Below are positions 6,414-9,160 of a DNA stretch of 9,160 nt, piece by piece. This DNA comes from Achromobacter sp. GTDB taxonomy: Bacteria > Pseudomonadota > Gammaproteobacteria > Burkholderiales > Burkholderiaceae_B. A model generated the notes under the pieces. It did no database searches. It was given only the letters and a program-made list of their open reading frames with translations, and was not told the DNA's origin. The translations under genes were made by a program, and so were the position numbers. The stretch covers positions 1 through 9,160 of the forward strand of contig DMTA01000099.1 in assembly GCA_003454835.1 (NCBI GenBank). Direction: 5' to 3'. Within the stretch, counting starts at the first letter, position 1. The number at the start of each line of letters is the position of its first letter.

Positions 6414-7694
6414 TCACGAGGCAGGCGGCGGCTGCAGCGCCTCGGTCGCAAAGCGGGCGGCGGCGAGCAGGCGCGTGTCCTGGCCATAGGGGCCAATGAG
6501 CTGCGCGCCCACTGGCAGGCCGCCCGGGCCGATCTCCAGCGGAAAGGAGATGCAGGGCAAATGCAGCAAGGTCCAGATCGCGCCATATCGGGGCGAGCCG
6601 GCAGACTGGTGGCCGGCTTCCGCTTCGCCTTCGGCGGCGGGATACAGCAGCACGTCGTAATCGTTGAACAACCGGCGAGCACGGGCGCGCAGCCGCGCGG
6701 CCTGTTGCAGCATGAGGGTGTATTCGTCCAGGCCGATTTCATTGTTGAGCCGGGCAACCAGGCGCGGGCTCAGGCGATCCGCGTGTTGCAGGCGTTCCTG
6801 CGCCAGGGACAGGCGAGCCTCAAAGGCAAAGATGCGCAACTGAAGCGCTTCCAGCGCTTCGAACTCGTCCGGCAGCCAGAAGCGTTCAACGGTGCAGCCC
6901 TTGCCATGCAGTACGGCGGCGGCGCGCTCGATGGCGGCCAGTGTTGCCGCTTGCGCATAGTCCCATTGGCGGGACAGGCATAGCCCCACGCGCGGGCGTG
7001 CGCCCGTCGCAGTCATGACGTCGCGCGCCGCATGCAGGCCCAGGGTGAAGAACGCCGCGTCGGCCACATCGCGAACGATCACCCCGACCGTGTCTTGCGA
7101 GGGGCTCAAGGCCTTCATGCCGGCTGAGGCGATCAGGCCGAAGCTGGGTTTGAAGCCTACTACGCCGCAGTAGATGGCAGGCCGGACAATGGAGGCAGTG
7201 GTCTGAGTGCCGAAGGCAACTGGCACCATGCCATCCGCGACTGCGGCGGCCGAACCGCTGGAGGATCCGCCAGGCGTATGGCTTACGCGCAGCGGATTGA
7301 CGGCGCGGCTGGGCGTTTGCGTGGCGAATTCGCCTGTGGCGACTTTGCCCAGAAGCATCGCGCCATGATGGCGGGCCATGGCGATGCAGCTGGCATCGGT
7401 GGACGGGCGATGGCCTTGATAGATGGGCGAGCCGTACTCGGTTGGATAGTCAGCCGAGTCGAGGATGTCTTTGGCGGCGAACGGCACGCCACGCAACGGC
7501 GCGCCGGTCAGAGGCGTGACACGCCGGGCTTCTGCCAGGACGCGCTCGGGGTCATGCGCCACAAAGGCCTGTATTTCGTCGTTGCGCTCGGCGATACGGT
7601 CCAGGCAGGCCCGCGCCACCGCTTCAGGGGTGGTATCGCCGCGGGCGATGGCGGCGGCCATTTCGCAGGCCGTCCATTGATTCAAAGGCTTCAC
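6414..7694 (-). CDS. Amidase (amidase-signature family), GTG start
   Basis: Cytoplasmic amidohydrolase, 426 aa, converting a carboxamide to acid plus ammonia. The Ser-cisSer-Lys catalytic triad is intact: Lys75 in PFAAKD, cis-Ser144 in PGGSSSGSAA, and nucleophile Ser168 in TTASIVRPA. The spacings (69 and 24 residues) equal those I recall for malonamidase E2 (Lys62, Ser131, Ser155), a half-amide hydrolase. The nucleophile loop reads GTQTTASIVRPA where most relatives have GTDTGGSIRxPA. The start is GTG at 7694-7692 (MKPLNQWTACEM); no other start codon occurs upstream in frame, and a weak GGA lies 7 nt before it. It is the first gene of the operon, divergent from lysR. Substrate is unknown; half-amide or ureido-acid hydrolysis is inferred from context. 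Gat-type transamidation is unlikely, since GatB and GatC are not nearby. Confidence 0.88.
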   Translation of the reverse strand: MKPLNQWTACEMAAAIARGDTTPEAVARACLDRIAERNDEIQAFVAHDPERVLAEARRVTPLTGAPLRGVPFAAKDILDSADYPTEYGSPIYQGHRPSTDASCIAMARHHGAMLLGKVATGEFATQTPSRAVNPLRVSHTPGGSSSGSAAAVADGMVPVAFGTQTTASIVRPAIYCGVVGFKPSFGLIASAGMKALSPSQDTVGVIVRDVADAAFFTLGLHAARDVMTATGARPRVGLCLSRQWDYAQAATLAAIERAAAVLHGKGCTVERFWLPDEFEALEALQLRIFAFEARLSLAQERLQHADRLSPRLVARLNNEIGLDEYTLMLQQAARLRARARRLFNDYDVLLYPAAEGEAEAGHQSAGSPRYGAIWTLLHLPCISFPLEIGPGGLPVGAQLIGPYGQDTRLLAAARFATEALQPPPAS

Positions 7695-7726
7695 AGTGAG
7701 ATCCGTTGTGGGCTACGTCACTGAGA

Positions 7727-7755
7727 ACTTTATGGTTGGCCGATTGGTATGTCTA
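7727..7755 (-). promoter_or_regulatory. Candidate promoter of the amidase-transporter operon
   Basis: On the minus strand TAGACA (7755-7750, 5 of 6 to the -35 consensus) and TAAAGT (7732-7727, 4 of 6 to the -10) are separated by 17 bp. Transcription would start near 7720, about 26 nt before the GTG start. The -35 lies inside the inverted repeat at 7743-7762, a normal arrangement for activation by a LysR-type protein. The match is moderate and this is a prediction. Confidence 0.4.
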
Positions 7756-7762
7756 ATACAAT
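7743..7762. promoter_or_regulatory. Candidate LysR operator in the divergent control region
   Basis: Within the 116-bp amidase-lysR gap, ATTGGTAT (7743-7750) and ATACAAT (7756-7762) form an imperfect inverted repeat; the inner GTAT/ATAC arms are perfect with a 5-nt spacer, and the outer ATTG/CAAT arms also match. LysR-type regulators bind AT-rich interrupted dyads between divergent genes. This dyad overlaps the predicted operon -35 and also contains TACAAT (7757-7762), a good -10 for the plus-strand lysR gene, whose -35 is poor. Occupancy could therefore repress lysR and activate the operon together. The gap at 7741-7800 is much more AT-rich than the rest of the window. Confidence 0.4.
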
Positions 7763-7810
7763 AAAAAACAGCAATTAAGATAAAAACTGACCTAATGTTC
7801 GGGGTAAACC

Positions 7811-8740
7811 ATGTCCTTGGTTTCACGCGCGCTGCGTGCGTTTGTAGTGGTGGCCGAAGAGCTGCATTTTGGCCGGGCGGCAGTCAGGCTCAATCTCAGC
7901 CAGCCGCCGCTTAGCCAGTTGATACGCCAATTCGAGGCCCAGGTCGGCACTGAGCTGTTCGTGCGGTCCACCCGGTCCGTCAAGTTGACCAAGGCGGGGG
8001 AAGTGCTCTTGCTGCGCGCGCGGCGTTTGCTCGACGAAAATGATGCCGCCGTGCATGCGGCGCGGCGTGCCGGCAGCGGTGATGCCGGGCGGCTGGCGGT
8101 GGGTTTTGTCAGCACCGCGGCTTATCAGGTCTTGCCGCGTGTGTTGGCGAAGTACCGCGCGGAGTATCCGGACGTTGAATTGGTGCTGGAAAACGCGCTA
8201 ACTAGCGAGCTGACGGAACAGTTGATGGCCAATACCATCGACCTGGCGATCTTTCGCCGCTTGCCGCGCTCGGTCGAGCCCGATCTCGTGTTTGAGCGGG
8301 TGCATCGCGAGAAGATGATCCTGGCCTTGCCGCCGGGACATCCGCTGACACGTTATGAACGCGTGTCGATGGCGCGTCTTGACGGTCAGGATGTGGTGGG
8401 GTTTAAACGTGAGGCGTCTTCGTACTTCAATGCCGTGCAGACGCGATTGTTCCGGGATCACAACGTGCGGCCGCATATCGTGTACGAGAGTGTTCTGCCG
8501 ACCTTGCTGGCGCTGGTGGAAGGCGGAATGGGGGTGGCCCTGGTGCCGGAATCGGCGGCGACGCTGCGTATTGATGGGGTCGAGTACCGGCCGCTGACGG
8601 GGCAGCAAAATGCCTTCGATGTGGACCTTTACTGTGCTCGTCGCCCCGACAACGTCAACCCTACGGCAGAGGCCTTCGCCCGCATTTTGCGGGGATCAAA
8701 GAACGGCTTGCCCGCCGGTTCTGAGGCTAAAACGAAGTGA
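7811..8740 (+). CDS. LysR-type transcriptional regulator
   Basis: DNA-binding regulator, 309 aa, of standard LysR length. The N-terminal winged HTH covers about residues 4-62 (RALRAFVVVAEELHFGRAA, then LNLSQPPLSQLIRQFEAQVG, then LFVRSTRSVKLTKAG). A linker helix follows to about 87, and the LysR substrate-binding domain runs about 92-295 (GRLAVGFVSTAAYQVLPRVL at its start). The style is that of the BenM/CatM group. The ATG at 7811 is preceded by GGGG about 7 nt upstream. It is divergent from the amidase and shares a 116-bp control region with it, the classic layout for a LysR activator of the adjacent operon. The inducer is probably the imported compound or an intermediate. The C-terminal tail (GSKNGLPAGSEAKTK) is polar and probably disordered. 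Confidence 0.93.
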   Translation: MSLVSRALRAFVVVAEELHFGRAAVRLNLSQPPLSQLIRQFEAQVGTELFVRSTRSVKLTKAGEVLLLRARRLLDENDAAVHAARRAGSGDAGRLAVGFVSTAAYQVLPRVLAKYRAEYPDVELVLENALTSELTEQLMANTIDLAIFRRLPRSVEPDLVFERVHREKMILALPPGHPLTRYERVSMARLDGQDVVGFKREASSYFNAVQTRLFRDHNVRPHIVYESVLPTLLALVEGGMGVALVPESAATLRIDGVEYRPLTGQQNAFDVDLYCARRPDNVNPTAEAFARILRGSKNGLPAGSEAKTK

Positions 8741-8787
8741 CCGCGATTGATGGATGCGTTGAGAAGCAAGCCATCACAAGCAAGCAG

Positions 8788-9160
8788 TCAGATCGCAGCG
8801 GAAGGCGTCAGGTAGGCGCCCTGCGTCTGCGCATACGCCTGTTGCGACGCCAGATAGGCATCGCGCGACGGGATCAGGTGATCGCGGCACACCGCCATCA
8901 GCGCGTCGCGGTCGCCGTCGCGCAAGGCCTGGATCATCGTCCAGTGTTCCTGGCGCGCACGTTCGCGGTGTCCGGCCGTCACCAGCGAGCCGAAGCGGAT
9001 CGGGTGGGTGCGGCGCGCGTATTCCTCGATGGCCTGGCCCAGCACCGCGTTGTCCAGCAGGCCCACGAATTCACGATGAAAGCGCTGATTGCTGCGGAAC
9101 ACGCGGCGCGCGTCACCCGCGGCGACGGCGGCATCGTGTTCGCGCTGCACGGCCACCAGC
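8788..9160 (-). CDS. GntR-family regulator, FCD (FadR-type) effector domain, 5' part missing
   Basis: C-terminal part of a GntR/FadR-subfamily transcription factor; the N-terminal winged HTH lies beyond the right edge. About 123 codons are visible and the frame is open at 9160, so the internal GTGs near 9156 are not a real start. The visible part is all-helical FCD sequence: REHDAAVAAGDARRVFRSNQRFHREF, then LLDNAVLGQAIEEY, then EHWTMIQALRDGDRDALMAVCRDHL. The conserved His positions (FHREF, EHW, RDHL) are those that bind metal or ligand in FCD proteins. It ends with TGA at 8790-8788, converging on lysR with a 47-nt gap. No functional link to the transport operon is evident; it probably belongs to the next locus. 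Confidence 0.88.
   Translation of the reverse strand, partial: LVAVQREHDAAVAAGDARRVFRSNQRFHREFVGLLDNAVLGQAIEEYARRTHPIRFGSLVTAGHRERARQEHWTMIQALRDGDRDALMAVCRDHLIPSRDAYLASQQAYAQTQGAYLTPSAAI

Noticed and set aside
5290..6489. A 399-codon open frame on the plus strand opposite the binding-protein gene
   Set aside because: It is an antisense shadow produced by GC-rich codon usage: His/Asp/Gly-rich with no family resemblance, while the minus strand encodes a convincing binding protein with signal peptide.
8741..8787. Possible bidirectional terminator between lysR and the GntR-type gene
   Set aside because: Only a 6-bp inverted repeat (TGATGG at 8747-8752, CCATCA at 8771-8776) with an 18-nt loop and no T-run; too weak to call. 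A direct repeat AAGCAAGC (8764 and 8778) is also too short to mean much.

Overview
The window is GC-rich and gene-dense, with short or overlapping gene junctions and no mobile elements, CRISPR array or RNA genes that I can see. Protein styles (FecI/FecR iron signalling, LysR beside a Liv-type ABC operon, FCD-type GntR) and base composition suggest a betaproteobacterium, most likely Burkholderiales/Alcaligenaceae (Bordetella or Achromobacter-like). That placement is inferred, not shown by a marker gene.

Left edge (1-830, minus strand): an iron-signalling pair. A FecI-type ECF sigma factor starts at a TTG codon and overlaps by ATGA with the 5' part of a FecR-type anti-sigma regulator, which is cut by the window edge. 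Upstream lies a good sigma70 promoter (TTGACA, 18 bp, TAATAA) whose -10 is embedded in a Fur-box-like palindrome. A TonB-dependent receptor gene would be expected outside the window.

Centre (935-7694, minus strand): a seven-gene operon transcribed leftwards. In transcription order it is amidase (amidase-signature family), periplasmic substrate-binding protein, LivH-like permease, LivM-like permease, LivG-like ATPase, LivF-like ATPase, and a NodB-fold (polysaccharide deacetylase/PuuE/imidase-like) hydrolase. Gaps are 38, 25 and 13 nt, then overlaps of 4 and 23 nt, then 15 nt. A 13-bp perfect hairpin lies just past the last stop. The operon begins and ends with C-N hydrolases. The amidase keeps the Lys-cisSer-Ser triad, whereas the NodB-like enzyme lacks the canonical metal-binding His/Asp set. 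I infer an import-and-hydrolyse route for a small amide, cyclic imide or ureide (ring opening, then half-amide hydrolysis), rather than an amino acid transporter as the Liv names might suggest.

Right part (7695-9160): a 116-bp AT-rich divergent control region, then a LysR-type regulator on the plus strand that probably controls the operon from its own divergent promoter. A convergent, partial GntR/FCD-type regulator runs off the right edge and seems to belong to the next locus.
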